A stretch of 64,000 nt of DNA, from NCBI GenBank assembly GCA_965203535.1, contig OZ241897.1:3596001-3660000 (forward strand). Reading direction: 5' to 3'. The translations under genes were made by a program, and so were the position numbers. The number at the start of each line of letters is the position of its first letter. The stretch's first letter is position 1. Of the stretch, positions 36,496 to 44,584 are shown piece by piece. The stretch is from JAJDTT01 sp022827025 (lineage in GTDB: Bacteria; Acidobacteriota; UBA6911; RPQK01; JAJDTT01). The notes below the pieces were generated by a model, which was not told where the DNA came from, did no database searches, and saw only the letters and a program-made list of their open reading frames with translations.

Positions 36496-36625
36496 GATTC
36501 GACTGGTCCATCTGGGCGATACCGACGGGTCTTTGGTTCGGCTCTTCCGGCTGCAGTCTTGGGCGTCTTGTCCTGTTGACAGCGTGGGCTGTAGCGGTGC
36601 CCACACCGCGATCTCGGAGGCGGAA

Positions 36626-37141
36626 ATGGAATTCAAGGTTGGAGAGAAGGTTGTCTATCCGAATCAGGGAGTCGGAGTGATCCAGAAAGTGATGGAGACT
36701 CGGATCGCCGGGCAAGAGGCAGAGTTCTACATGCTGAAGCTCACCTCCAACAATTCCACGGTAATGGTCCCCACCGCCAACGCTCTCCACGTCGGGCTGC
36801 GAAAGCTCTGCACGGTGGAGCAGTTGGACGAGCTGTTCCAGATTCTGAGAAACGAGATCGGCAAGCCGGAGTCCGATTGGAAGAGCCGCTACAAGGAAAA
36901 CGTCAACAAGATGAAGTCGGGTTCCATCTTCCAAGTGGCCGAGGTGCTCAAGAATCTCTACTGCCTCAACCTGCAGAAGACCCTCTCGTTCCGCGAGAAG
37001 AAGATGTTCGATCGGGCCCGCCAACTCGTGGTCTCGGAGATTGCCACGGTGCAGGAAGAACCCGACGAAGAGATCTCGAAGCACGTGGAGAAGATGCTCT
37101 CTTCGGCTTGCGAAGGCGCCAATCCCAGCCTCCCCTCCTGA
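36626..37141 (+). CDS. carD: CarD-family RNA polymerase-binding regulator
   Basis: From the ATG at 36626, with GGAGGCGG just upstream, the protein has 171 residues. It begins M-E-F-K-V-G-E-K-V-V-Y-P-N-Q-G-V-G-V-I, the CarD/TRCF RNAP-interaction Tudor-like domain (1 to about 60). A helical C-terminal DNA-binding part follows, with W-K-S-R-Y-K-E-N and S-F-R-E-K-K-M-F-D-R-A. CarD binds the RNAP beta lobe and stabilises open promoter complexes, classically at rRNA promoters. It appears monocistronic. An in-frame start at 36473 would sit inside the promoter and is rejected. Confidence 0.93.
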   Translation: MEFKVGEKVVYPNQGVGVIQKVMETRIAGQEAEFYMLKLTSNNSTVMVPTANALHVGLRKLCTVEQLDELFQILRNEIGKPESDWKSRYKENVNKMKSGSIFQVAEVLKNLYCLNLQKTLSFREKKMFDRARQLVVSEIATVQEEPDEEISKHVEKMLSSACEGANPSLPS

Positions 37142-37280
37142 AACCGTCCCGGCCGGGACATTTCGCCGTCCGTCAGCCTGACAGGGCCATTTCTGCGCAA
37201 TTCCCGACGCCGTGCAGCGCCCCGATCCCGCGAAGCTCGACGTGTCGTGTTCGAACATCGCATGATAACGTGATGTTCAC

Positions 37281-39896
37281 ATGATGAAACTTGCCGTCTC
37301 CCATTTATCGCGCTTCTTGATTCCTCTTGTTCTGTTGCCTGCCTCGATGCTTCCAATCGCGGCTGAGCCGCCTCCCTGTTCGGACAAGTCCGTGGTGGCC
37401 GCCGCCGTCCGCACCAGGGAGGACGTTCAGGCCTTCGTCCAGTGCGCCTACGAGTTCGTCCAGAAAGTGGGCATCGAGGAGGCCCGGCGGGCTTTCCATG
37501 AAGAAAGCCAATGGAGAAGCGGCGCAGTCTACGTCGTCGTCACCGAAATAGCGCCGACACCCGGGACGGCTCGAGCGTTGGTCTTCCCTCCCGACCCGGC
37601 GAGGGAAGGGGCGGAGTGGGGACCACTTGTGGACATTTTCGGGAACGACCGCGCTGTGGACCTGCATCGCATCGTGAACGAAGGCTTCGATGCGGGTTGG
37701 CAATACTACTCCACCAGGAACCCGGTGACGGGCAGTGATGAGCCGAAGATGTCCTACTTCAAGAACATCGACTGGGACGGGACTCCGGCCGCCATCATTG
37801 CCGGAATCCACCGCTCCGATCTTCCCGGCAGTTGTACGCCGGAAGACGTCAACGCCATGGGGCTGGCCGCCGGCCCTTCCGCCGACAAGCTGCAGGAATT
37901 CGTCCGTTGCGCCGCGCTGGAGGTGGAAGCGAACGGGTTCTTTGCCGCCGTTTCCCTCTCCTCCGACCCGCGATGGACCCACAAGTCGATCTACGTCTTC
38001 GGTCTGGACCGGCACGGCAACACGCTGTTCAGCGGCGATCCTTCCCGCGAGGAGGTGGGCGCCGCCGATTCCGAGTTGACCTCGCTCAGCGACCGGGACG
38101 ATCTGAGTGTGGCGCAGGCTTTCGGCGAGACCTTCCTCTATTACGAATCCCTCAATCCCGCCACTCAAACGAAGCGGCGGAAGGTGGTCTTCGTCAAGAG
38201 GGTCGTGTCCTTTGGGTTGCCGATCCTCATCGGCGCCGGTTATTTCCTGGATCCCGCGGGCCAGGGCGGGACTGCGACGCTCCGCTACTGGCAGGCGCCG
38301 ATCATACTCAACCCGTATCTTTCGCCGGGCAACAAGGATGCCGAGGCGGCATCCCTGGTCATCGAGCCGCTTGCCGAGTACGACCCCGACGGTGAATTGG
38401 TTCCGGTTCTTGCGACCCGGGTCCCGACTCTTGCGAACGGAGGCGTCTCCGCCGACCGGACCTGGATCACGTGGACCCTCCGGGAGGGCGTGGTCTGGTC
38501 CGACGGCACGCCCCTCACCGCCGCCGACGTGGTGTTCACCTGGCAATACTGCACCGCGCCGAACTCCGGCTGCGTCCGGACGAGGGCCTTTGCGAACGTG
38601 TCCTCCGTGGATGCCGTCGACGACCGGACCGTCACCATCACCTTCGACGGACCGACGTCGTTCCCGTATTCCCCGTTCGTGTCTTACTTCAGTCCCATCC
38701 TCCAGGCCTCGCAGTTCGCGGATTGCCTGGGCGCGGCGGCGATCGGCTGTACGGATGCGAACGAGCGGCCCATCGGCACGGGCCCGTACGCCGTGGCCGA
38801 TTTCGGCGCCGGCGGCTCCGTCCGCTACGGCTTCAATCCGCTCTACCGCGGCGTCGACTACGGTGTCCCGTATTTCGGCGAGGTGATGCTGCAGGGGGGC
38901 GGCAGCGCAGTCGCGGCGGCGAGGTCCGTTCTGGAGCTCAACGAAGCCGACTATGCATGGAATCTCCAGGTCGAACCCGACGTCCTCGCGGCCTTGGCCG
39001 AGACCGGGAGCGGAACCGTCGTCTCCGCCTTCTCCTCGACGGTCGAGCGCCTCATGCTCAACCAGACGAACCCGGACCCCGGTCTGGGAGAGCTTCGCTC
39101 GGAGTTCGCGGACGGTATGAACCCGCACCCCTTCCTGACCGATCCGGTCGTGGGCCGGGCTCTCTCCCTGGCCATCGACCGAGACACCTTGGTCCGGGTC
39201 GGTTACGGCGAGGCCGGCCGGGCGACGTGCAATCTCTGGCTCGGCTCACCCGCCCAGACCTCGACCGGCAACGACGAATGCCTGGTCCAGAACATCGATC
39301 TCGCGAACCGGATTCTCGACGGTGCGGGGATCGTGGACTCGGACGGCGACGGAGTGCGGGAACGGGAAGGGGTCCCGCTGAAGATCCTGTACCAGACCTC
39401 GACGAACTCGGTGCGCCAGACGACCCAGGAGCATATCAAGGGCTGGTGGTCGGAAATCGGCGTCGAGACCGAGCTCAAGGACATCGTCTCGTCGGTGTTC
39501 TTCGGCGGACAGTCGGAAGATGCCCTGGGCCGGTTCTATGCCGATGTCCAGATGTATGCCAACGGGCCGACTGCCCCGGACCCGGAGGGCTATCTGGGTT
39601 CGTGGCTCACGTCCCAGATCTCCGGAGCGTCCAACTCGTTCAATGGCTCGAACATTCAGCGCTTCCAATCGGACGAATATGACCGGCTCCACGCCGAACT
39701 CCGGAGCACGATCAATGCGCAACGGCGTGACGAGCTCACGGTTCAGCTCAACGACCTGCTGGTCCGGAGCTACTCGATCATCCCCCTGATTCACCGCGGA
39801 TTCGTTTCGGCCCACTCCAACCGGATCGAGGGTGTCCGGATCAACGCCTGGGATTCGGAGCTCTGGAACTTCGAAACCTGGACGCGTCGCAAATAG
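37281..39896 (+). CDS. Family 5 solute-binding protein with tandem N-terminal Cache-like domains
   Basis: The 871-residue exported protein has a signal peptide (about 1-28). Two related N-terminal segments follow: about 45-175, F-V-Q-C-A-Y-E-F-V, and about 205-320, F-V-R-C-A-A-L-E-V. They look like single-Cache sensor domains. The family 5 (DppA/OppA type) solute-binding fold comes last (about 330-871), with L-R-E-G-V-V-W-S-D-G-T-P-L-T-A-A-D-V-V and Y-L-G-S-W. No permease or ATPase genes are nearby, so the cognate transporter, if any, is elsewhere. The substrate is probably a peptide or similar molecule. The Cache call is tentative; the solute-binding part is firm. Confidence 0.82.
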   Translation: MMKLAVSHLSRFLIPLVLLPASMLPIAAEPPPCSDKSVVAAAVRTREDVQAFVQCAYEFVQKVGIEEARRAFHEESQWRSGAVYVVVTEIAPTPGTARALVFPPDPAREGAEWGPLVDIFGNDRAVDLHRIVNEGFDAGWQYYSTRNPVTGSDEPKMSYFKNIDWDGTPAAIIAGIHRSDLPGSCTPEDVNAMGLAAGPSADKLQEFVRCAALEVEANGFFAAVSLSSDPRWTHKSIYVFGLDRHGNTLFSGDPSREEVGAADSELTSLSDRDDLSVAQAFGETFLYYESLNPATQTKRRKVVFVKRVVSFGLPILIGAGYFLDPAGQGGTATLRYWQAPIILNPYLSPGNKDAEAASLVIEPLAEYDPDGELVPVLATRVPTLANGGVSADRTWITWTLREGVVWSDGTPLTAADVVFTWQYCTAPNSGCVRTRAFANVSSVDAVDDRTVTITFDGPTSFPYSPFVSYFSPILQASQFADCLGAAAIGCTDANERPIGTGPYAVADFGAGGSVRYGFNPLYRGVDYGVPYFGEVMLQGGGSAVAAARSVLELNEADYAWNLQVEPDVLAALAETGSGTVVSAFSSTVERLMLNQTNPDPGLGELRSEFADGMNPHPFLTDPVVGRALSLAIDRDTLVRVGYGEAGRATCNLWLGSPAQTSTGNDECLVQNIDLANRILDGAGIVDSDGDGVREREGVPLKILYQTSTNSVRQTTQEHIKGWWSEIGVETELKDIVSSVFFGGQSEDALGRFYADVQMYANGPTAPDPEGYLGSWLTSQISGASNSFNGSNIQRFQSDEYDRLHAELRSTINAQRRDELTVQLNDLLVRSYSIIPLIHRGFVSAHSNRIEGVRINAWDSELWNFETWTRRK

Positions 39897-39956
39897 GCGA
39901 TTGGCGAGCCCCTGCCCCTTCGAGTCAAAGGCTCCGTCTCGCGCTCCGGGCAGGGA

Positions 39957-41291
39957 TCAAGGAACCGGCGCAAGGGAGTCCAGCGTCTCATCGGCGGCCT
40001 GCAGGGTCTTCCGGACATCCGCATCGGAGTGAGCGGCCGAGACGAAGTTGGCCTCGAACTGGGAAGGAGCCGTGTAGATGCCGCGGTCCAGCATCCCGCG
40101 GAAAAAGGCGGCGAAACGCTCCAGGTCGCAGGCCTTGGCTTCGGCGAATCCGGTGACCGGTCCCTCGCGGTGAAACGGCGTGAACATGGAGCCGCAACGC
40201 TGGACCTGAAGAGGAATCGAGTGGCGGGCCGCCGCCTCGCCCAATCCCCGGCACAGCGCGGACGCCCTCTCCTCCATGCCTTCGTAGGGTCGGTCCCGTT
40301 CCAGGATCTCCAGCGTCTTCAGGCCGGCGGCCACGGCGATGGGGTTCCCGGAAAGGGTCCCCGCCTGGTAGACGGATCCCTGGGGAGCCATCAGTTCCAT
40401 GATGTCCTTTCGCCCTCCGTACGCGCCGATCGGCAGTCCGCCCCCCACCACCTTGCCCAGGCAGGTCATGGGAGCCGTCACGGAGAATCGTTCCTGAGCC
40501 CCTCCCAGCGCCAGCCGGAATCCGGTGATCACTTCGTCGAAGATGACCACGGCGCCGTGGGCTTCACCCAGCTCCAGCACGCCCTGCAGAAATCCCTCAT
40601 GGGGGAGCAGCACACCCATGTTGGCGGGCACCGGCTCCAGAATGACGGCCGCGATCTGACCGGGATAGGCGCCGAATGCGTCTTCCAGCCGGTCGAGATC
40701 GTTGAAGGGAAGGGTCAGCGTCTCCCGGGCGAAGCCTTCGGGGACGCCGGGACTGTCCGCCAGGCCGAGGGTCAGGACTCCCGATCCCGCCTGGACCAGC
40801 AGGCCGTCGGAGTGTCCGTGGTAGCAGCCGTCGAATTTCACCACCAGGGAGCGGCCCGTATAGGCGCGGGCCAGCCGCAACGCGGTCATGGTGGCCTCGG
40901 TGCCCGAGTTGACCAGCCTCACCTTCTCGATGGAGGGAAACAGGTTGCAGATCTTCTCGGCCAGGAGCACCTCTCCCTCGGTGGGTGCTCCGTAGCTGGT
41001 TCCCCGTTGAGCCGCTTCGGTCACCGCCTGGACGACTTCGGGCCGGGCATGTCCCAGGATCAGGGGACCCCAGGAGCCCAGATAGTCCACGTAGCGGTTG
41101 CCGTCCATGTCCACCACCTGCGACCCGTGTCCGGAGCGCAGGAAGGGAGGACTCCCCCCCACCGCCTTGAAGGCCCGCACCGGACTGTTCACACCGCCCG
41201 GCATGACCTGCCGGGCCCGATCCATCAAGGCAGTGCTTTCGGCGTTGGCCTGGAGCCTGCCCGCTTCCGACGAGTCGTTCCGGTAATTCAA
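39957..41291 (-). CDS. hemL: Glutamate-1-semialdehyde 2,1-aminomutase
   Basis: The 444-residue PLP enzyme converts glutamate-1-semialdehyde to 5-aminolevulinate in the C5 haem pathway. Visible signatures are P-G-G-V-N-S-P-V-R-A-F, N-S-G-T-E-A-T-M-T-A-L-R-L-A-R, F-D-E-V-I-T-G-F-R and the PLP lysine in L-G-K-V-V-G-G-G-L-P. It starts with TTG at 41291, preceded by GGGGGAG at about six bases. It follows hemB, separated only by a 158-base inverted-repeat element, and the pair probably forms one unit. Confidence 0.97.
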   Translation of the reverse strand: MNYRNDSSEAGRLQANAESTALMDRARQVMPGGVNSPVRAFKAVGGSPPFLRSGHGSQVVDMDGNRYVDYLGSWGPLILGHARPEVVQAVTEAAQRGTSYGAPTEGEVLLAEKICNLFPSIEKVRLVNSGTEATMTALRLARAYTGRSLVVKFDGCYHGHSDGLLVQAGSGVLTLGLADSPGVPEGFARETLTLPFNDLDRLEDAFGAYPGQIAAVILEPVPANMGVLLPHEGFLQGVLELGEAHGAVVIFDEVITGFRLALGGAQERFSVTAPMTCLGKVVGGGLPIGAYGGRKDIMELMAPQGSVYQAGTLSGNPIAVAAGLKTLEILERDRPYEGMEERASALCRGLGEAAARHSIPLQVQRCGSMFTPFHREGPVTGFAEAKACDLERFAAFFRGMLDRGIYTAPSQFEANFVSAAHSDADVRKTLQAADETLDSLAPVP

Positions 41292-41314
41292 GGATCTCCC
41301 CCTGGTTGTTCTGT

Positions 41315-41472
41315 GAGTCTGCGCGGTAGAAATGATCGTAGCGAGAAAGTGGAGAATCGGTCCAGATTTTCACGATTTTGAGGTGCATAGTTGTTCTATT
41401 CGCCGAGAAATCGCACGAATATGGACCGATTCTCCGCTTTCGCAGTAGATTAATTTCTGCCGCGCAGGCTCC
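41315..41472. mobile_element. MITE-like inverted-repeat element, copy 1
   Basis: This is a non-coding element of about 158 bp whose ends, GAGTCTGCGCGGTAGAAAT and the complement of GAGCCTGCGCGGCAGAAAT, form long imperfect terminal inverted repeats of about 49 bases. The whole element could fold as one hairpin around a loop holding GCATAGTTGTTCTATTCGCC. Related copies, in the opposite orientation, lie at 42496-42660 and 46109-46268. It fills the hemB-hemL gap, and its outer end touches the hemB stop codon. Confidence 0.8.
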
Positions 41473-42470
41473 TATTCGTTCCAATCGCCGCGCCGGATCC
41501 GCTCGGCCACCTCGCAGGCGAAATAAGTCAGCAGGATGTCGGCGCCCGCCCGGCGGATCGAAAGCAATGTCTCCCTCACGGTCTGGTCCCGATTCAGCCA
41601 ACCCTGGGCGAAGGCGGCGCAGAGCGCGCTGTATTCTCCGCTCACCTGGTAGGCGGCCACCGGAACTTCGGACATCCGGCGGACCCGGTGGATGATGTCC
41701 AGGTAGGGCAGCGCCGGTTTCACCATGACCATGTCGGCCCCTTCCTCCAGATCCAGGCGGACCTCCCGGACGGCCTCGCGGGCGTTGGCCGGATCCATCT
41801 GGTAGCTCTTCCGATCGCCGAAACTGGGGGCCGACTCGGCCGCTTCCCGAAAAGGCCCGTAGTAGGCGGAGGCGTACTTGGCCGCGTACGAGAGGATCGC
41901 CGTCTCCTGGAAACCTTCCGAGTCGAGAGACTTGCGGATGGCCCCCACCCTTCCGTCCATCATGTCCGACGGGGCCACCACGTGGGCGCCCGCCCGGGCA
42001 TAGGCCAGGGCCTCCTTGGAGAGCAGTTCGAGCGTCCCGTCGTTGTCGACGCGGGGAGGATCCTCCAGCAGGCGGCCGCAGTGTCCGTGGTCGGTGTACT
42101 CGCAGAGGCAGACGTCCGCGATCAGCAGCAGGTCCTCCACTCTTGCCCTGGCTTCCCGCAGCGCCCGGCAGATGAGCCCGTCCTCCAGGTAGCCCGGGGT
42201 TCCCAGTGAGTCCTTTTCCGACGGGTCCGGGATTCCGAAGAGCATCACCCCGGCGATCTCCAGTTCCTCGACCCGTTCCAGCTCCTGACCCAGAAGGTCC
42301 ACCGAGTACCGGAACTGGCCCGGCATGGACGGGATCTCCTCCCGGATTCCCCGTCCCTCGCGAACGAACATGGGATAGATCAACTGTCCCGGCTCGAGGC
42401 GGGTCTCCCGGACCATGCGGCGCAATCGGGGACTGGTTCGCAGACGGCGGGGACGGATGGTGAGTGTCAT
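41472..42470 (-). CDS. hemB: Delta-aminolevulinic acid dehydratase (porphobilinogen synthase)
   Basis: From the ATG at 42470 the protein has 332 residues. It shows the cysteine-rich zinc site A-D-V-C-L-C-E-Y-T-D-H-G-H-C-G, A-A-K-Y-A-S-A-Y-Y-G-P-F-R and the Schiff-base lysine in M-V-M-V-K-P-A-L-P-Y-L-D-I. It condenses two 5-aminolevulinates to porphobilinogen, using the product of hemL. A TTG six codons upstream (42488) is an alternative start. The gene is bracketed by inverted-repeat elements: copy 1 begins at its stop codon, and copy 2 ends within about 10-25 bases of its start. Confidence 0.97.
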   Translation of the reverse strand: MTLTIRPRRLRTSPRLRRMVRETRLEPGQLIYPMFVREGRGIREEIPSMPGQFRYSVDLLGQELERVEELEIAGVMLFGIPDPSEKDSLGTPGYLEDGLICRALREARARVEDLLLIADVCLCEYTDHGHCGRLLEDPPRVDNDGTLELLSKEALAYARAGAHVVAPSDMMDGRVGAIRKSLDSEGFQETAILSYAAKYASAYYGPFREAAESAPSFGDRKSYQMDPANAREAVREVRLDLEEGADMVMVKPALPYLDIIHRVRRMSEVPVAAYQVSGEYSALCAAFAQGWLNRDQTVRETLLSIRRAGADILLTYFACEVAERIRRGDWNE

Positions 42471-42495
42471 GGGGAGATCCGACGTCAATCCGACC

Positions 42496-42660
42496 TAGGA
42501 GCCTGCGCGGCAGAAATTAATCTACTGCGAAAGCGTAGAATCGGTCCATATTTCCCCGATTTCTCGGCGAATAGAACAACTATGCACCTCAAAATCGGGA
42601 AAATCTGGCCTCGATTCTCCACTTTCTCGCTACGATCATTTCTACCGCGCAGACTCCTAG
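42496..42660. mobile_element. MITE-like inverted-repeat element, copy 2
   Basis: This 165-bp element has ends TAGGAGCCTGCGCGGCAGAA and its near-complement, and is inverted relative to copy 1. Inner arms differ from the other copies but remain paired: here CCCGAT faces ATCGGG, whereas in copy 3 TGCGAT faces ATCGTG. That suggests selection for the hairpin. It lies in the hemB 5' region and abuts a second terminal-repeat element at 42661. Confidence 0.8.
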
Positions 42661-42825
42661 CCCGCATTTCTCACCAGGGGGCGTGACGATCGCGCAGGAT
42701 TGAAAAGATCAGCGAGCGAGCGCCCAGCGCAGTCTGTCCCGGAGCAACCTTGGCTAGATCCGCGTAAATGCTCAAGAACAGATTATTTTTCATCATATTC
42801 ATAGCGACCTGGTGAGAAATGCGGG
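42661..42825. mobile_element. Small element with 18-bp perfect terminal inverted repeats
   Basis: CCCGCATTTCTCACCAGG at 42661-42678 is exactly complementary to CCTGGTGAGAAATGCGGG at 42808-42825. The 165-bp unit has no coding capacity, so it is either a MITE or the two ends of an insertion sequence after internal deletion. No target-site duplication is evident. It begins at the very base after MITE copy 2 and ends 19 bases before the tRNA-Met gene. Confidence 0.75.
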
Positions 42826-42844
42826 TTCGGTCGGTTATTTGGCA

Positions 42845-42917
42845 TGGCGGTGGAGGGACTCGAACCCCCGACTCGGCGGATATGAGCCGCCTGCTCTGAC
42901 CACTGAGCTACACCGCC
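42845..42917 (-). tRNA. tRNA-Met (anticodon CAT)
   Basis: The 73-base minus-strand sequence folds as a cloverleaf. The acceptor arm GGCGGTG/CACCGCC is fully paired. It has D arm GCTC/GAGC, anticodon stem GGCGG/CCGCC with loop CTCATAT (anticodon CAT), and T arm GGGGG/CCCTC with TTCGAGT. CCA is not encoded. The acceptor sequence fits elongator tRNA-Met better than lysidine-modified tRNA-Ile2, but only a covariance model would settle it. Confidence 0.92.
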
Positions 42918-42998
42918 AACGGCGATCGAATATAACCGAACGGAAGGCGCTACATCAACGCGGCAGCGGCCGTCGAGTCGGCACTCCGGCGGTCTGGC

Positions 42999-44258
42999 TC
43001 AGACGGCGGCCGAGGCCCCGGTCAGGACTTCTTCCCGGGATTCGTACCACTCCCGGAAGACCATGAGGTTCGGGCGCATCACGGTCGAGATCTGGGCGCT
43101 TCCCATGAAAACGTCCTGGCTCTTGTAACCGTTGCCGGTGATTCCCACCACCACCGATTCGTCGGGCCGGATCCGGTTCTGGCGGATCAGCTTGATGGTG
43201 ACGGCCAGGGTGGTCCCGCCGGCCGGCTCGGTGAAGACGCCCTCGGTCTCGGCCAGGAGCCGGATGGCGGCCAGGATCTCCTCATCTTCGGCCATCTCCC
43301 CCCATCCGCCCGATTGGCGAACGTCCTGCAGCACGTACGGGCCGTCGGCCGGGTCGCCGATGGCGATGGCTTTGGCCACCGTGTTCGGTTTCTCGGGATT
43401 GATGTAGTCGAGTCCCTGATGGAGGGACCGGATTACGGGAGCGCAGCCGGCCGCCTGGGCGCAGTGAATCTTGGTGTGCCCGTCGGCCCAGCCCAGTTGC
43501 ACCACCTCGTCCAGAGCCTTGACGACCCGGGGAAGGAGCGTCCCTCCGGCCGTGGGGAGGACCAGGTGGTCGGGGAGGCGCCAGCCCAACTGTTCCACGA
43601 TCTCGTAGCCCAGGGTCTTGGCCCCTTCGGTGTAGTAGGGCCTCAGGTTCACGTTGACGAAACCCCATCCGTAATGGTCGCCGATCTCGGCGCAGAGCCG
43701 GTTCACGTCGTCGTAGTTGCCCTCCAGGCCCACGAGTTCGGGCCCATGGATGAGGGAGCCGAGGATCTTGCTCGGTTCCGTCGTCTTGGGAATGAAGATG
43801 AGGCAGGGAAGACCGGTCCGGGCGCAGTGGGCCGCCACCGAGTTGCCGAGATTGCCGGTGGACGCACAGGAGAAGACCTCGTACCCCAACTCCCTCCCCC
43901 GGCTCAGGGCGACGGAGACGACCCGGTCCTTGTAGGAGAAGCTGGGATGATTGACCGAATCGTCCTTGAGATAGAGTTCCTTCATGCCCAGCCGGCGGGC
44001 CAGCCGGTCCGCCCGGATCAGGGGAGTGAAGCCGGAGTGAAACCCGGTCACCGGCGCTCCATCCAAGGGCAGCAGCTCCCGGTAGCGCCATAGGTTCGGG
44101 GCCCGCCCGGCGATTATGGCGGGGTTCAGACGGGCCCCGATCTTCTCGTAGTCGTACCGGACCTCCAGGGGGCCGAAACACTCGAGACAGATGAAGCTCC
44201 GGTCCGCGGGGTAGCGTTGGTCGCACTCCTTGCATCCCAGACCCGTCAAGAAACTCAT
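42999..44258 (-). CDS. thrC: Threonine synthase
   Basis: From the ATG at 44258 (GGAAGCAGG upstream) the protein has 419 residues. It begins with a zinc-ribbon-like C-x-x-C...C-x-x-C (G-C-K-E-C-D...C-L-E-C-F). PLP fold-type II features follow: P-S-F-S-Y-K-D-R with the PLP lysine, S-T-G-N-L-G-N-S and T-A-G-G-T-L. It converts O-phosphohomoserine to threonine. The zinc ribbon and length fit the longer bacterial/archaeal threonine synthase type. Upstream lie a SAM-I riboswitch and terminator, unusual control for a threonine gene. Confidence 0.9.
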   Translation of the reverse strand: MSFLTGLGCKECDQRYPADRSFICLECFGPLEVRYDYEKIGARLNPAIIAGRAPNLWRYRELLPLDGAPVTGFHSGFTPLIRADRLARRLGMKELYLKDDSVNHPSFSYKDRVVSVALSRGRELGYEVFSCASTGNLGNSVAAHCARTGLPCLIFIPKTTEPSKILGSLIHGPELVGLEGNYDDVNRLCAEIGDHYGWGFVNVNLRPYYTEGAKTLGYEIVEQLGWRLPDHLVLPTAGGTLLPRVVKALDEVVQLGWADGHTKIHCAQAAGCAPVIRSLHQGLDYINPEKPNTVAKAIAIGDPADGPYVLQDVRQSGGWGEMAEDEEILAAIRLLAETEGVFTEPAGGTTLAVTIKLIRQNRIRPDESVVVGITGNGYKSQDVFMGSAQISTVMRPNLMVFREWYESREEVLTGASAAV

Positions 44259-44303
44259 CCTGCTTCCCTTTCCCTTGCCCCGGCAGGACGGAGGGCCAAA
44301 CAA

Positions 44304-44334
44304 CAAAAAAGCCCTTTCCCGCTGAGAAAGGGCT
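44304..44334 (-). terminator. Intrinsic terminator of the SAM-I riboswitch
   Basis: On the minus strand AGCCCTTTC pairs with GAAAGGGCT around a short loop and is followed by a run of T. It lies between the SAM aptamer and thrC, so it is the expected OFF-state expression platform. Confidence 0.88.
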
Positions 44335-44348
44335 CCCACGCAACCGGG

Positions 44349-44459
44349 CTTATCTTTCAGACAAGCGGGCGAACCCGTCTGCGGGAATTGGCACCGTACC
44401 ATTCAAGGGCCGGTTGCCGTGACATCCTAGGGCCCGATCCCTCCGTCACTCTCGATAAG
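44349..44459 (-). ncRNA. SAM-I (S-box) riboswitch aptamer
   Basis: The minus-strand sequence runs CTTATC, GAGAGTGACGGAGGGA, then GGCAACC, then GGTGCCAATTCCCGCAGAC, and ends GAAAGATAAG. This is the conserved S-box order, and the P1 helix CTTATC/GATAAG is intact. Binding of S-adenosylmethionine should favour the downstream terminator and repress thrC. The match is strong by eye; an Infernal search against the S-box model would confirm it. Confidence 0.93.
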
Positions 44460-44472
44460 GACAAGAAATGGG

Positions 44473-44502
44473 ATAATAGGTTGGCGTTCATGATTTTGTC
44501 AA
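44473..44502 (-). promoter_or_regulatory. Sigma-70-type promoter for the riboswitch-thrC transcript
   Basis: TTGACA (44497-44502) and TATTAT (44473-44478) are separated by 18 bases on the minus strand. The -10 box is 13 bases from the aptamer, so transcription would start just before the riboswitch. Confidence 0.7.
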
Positions 44503-44584
44503 GAGCGTCGTTCTTATTGGATGGGAGGAAACCTCCTCTGCCGGCTCCTCTTGATTCCGGCGGCAGCCGTCTTCGAGCAGCGCG

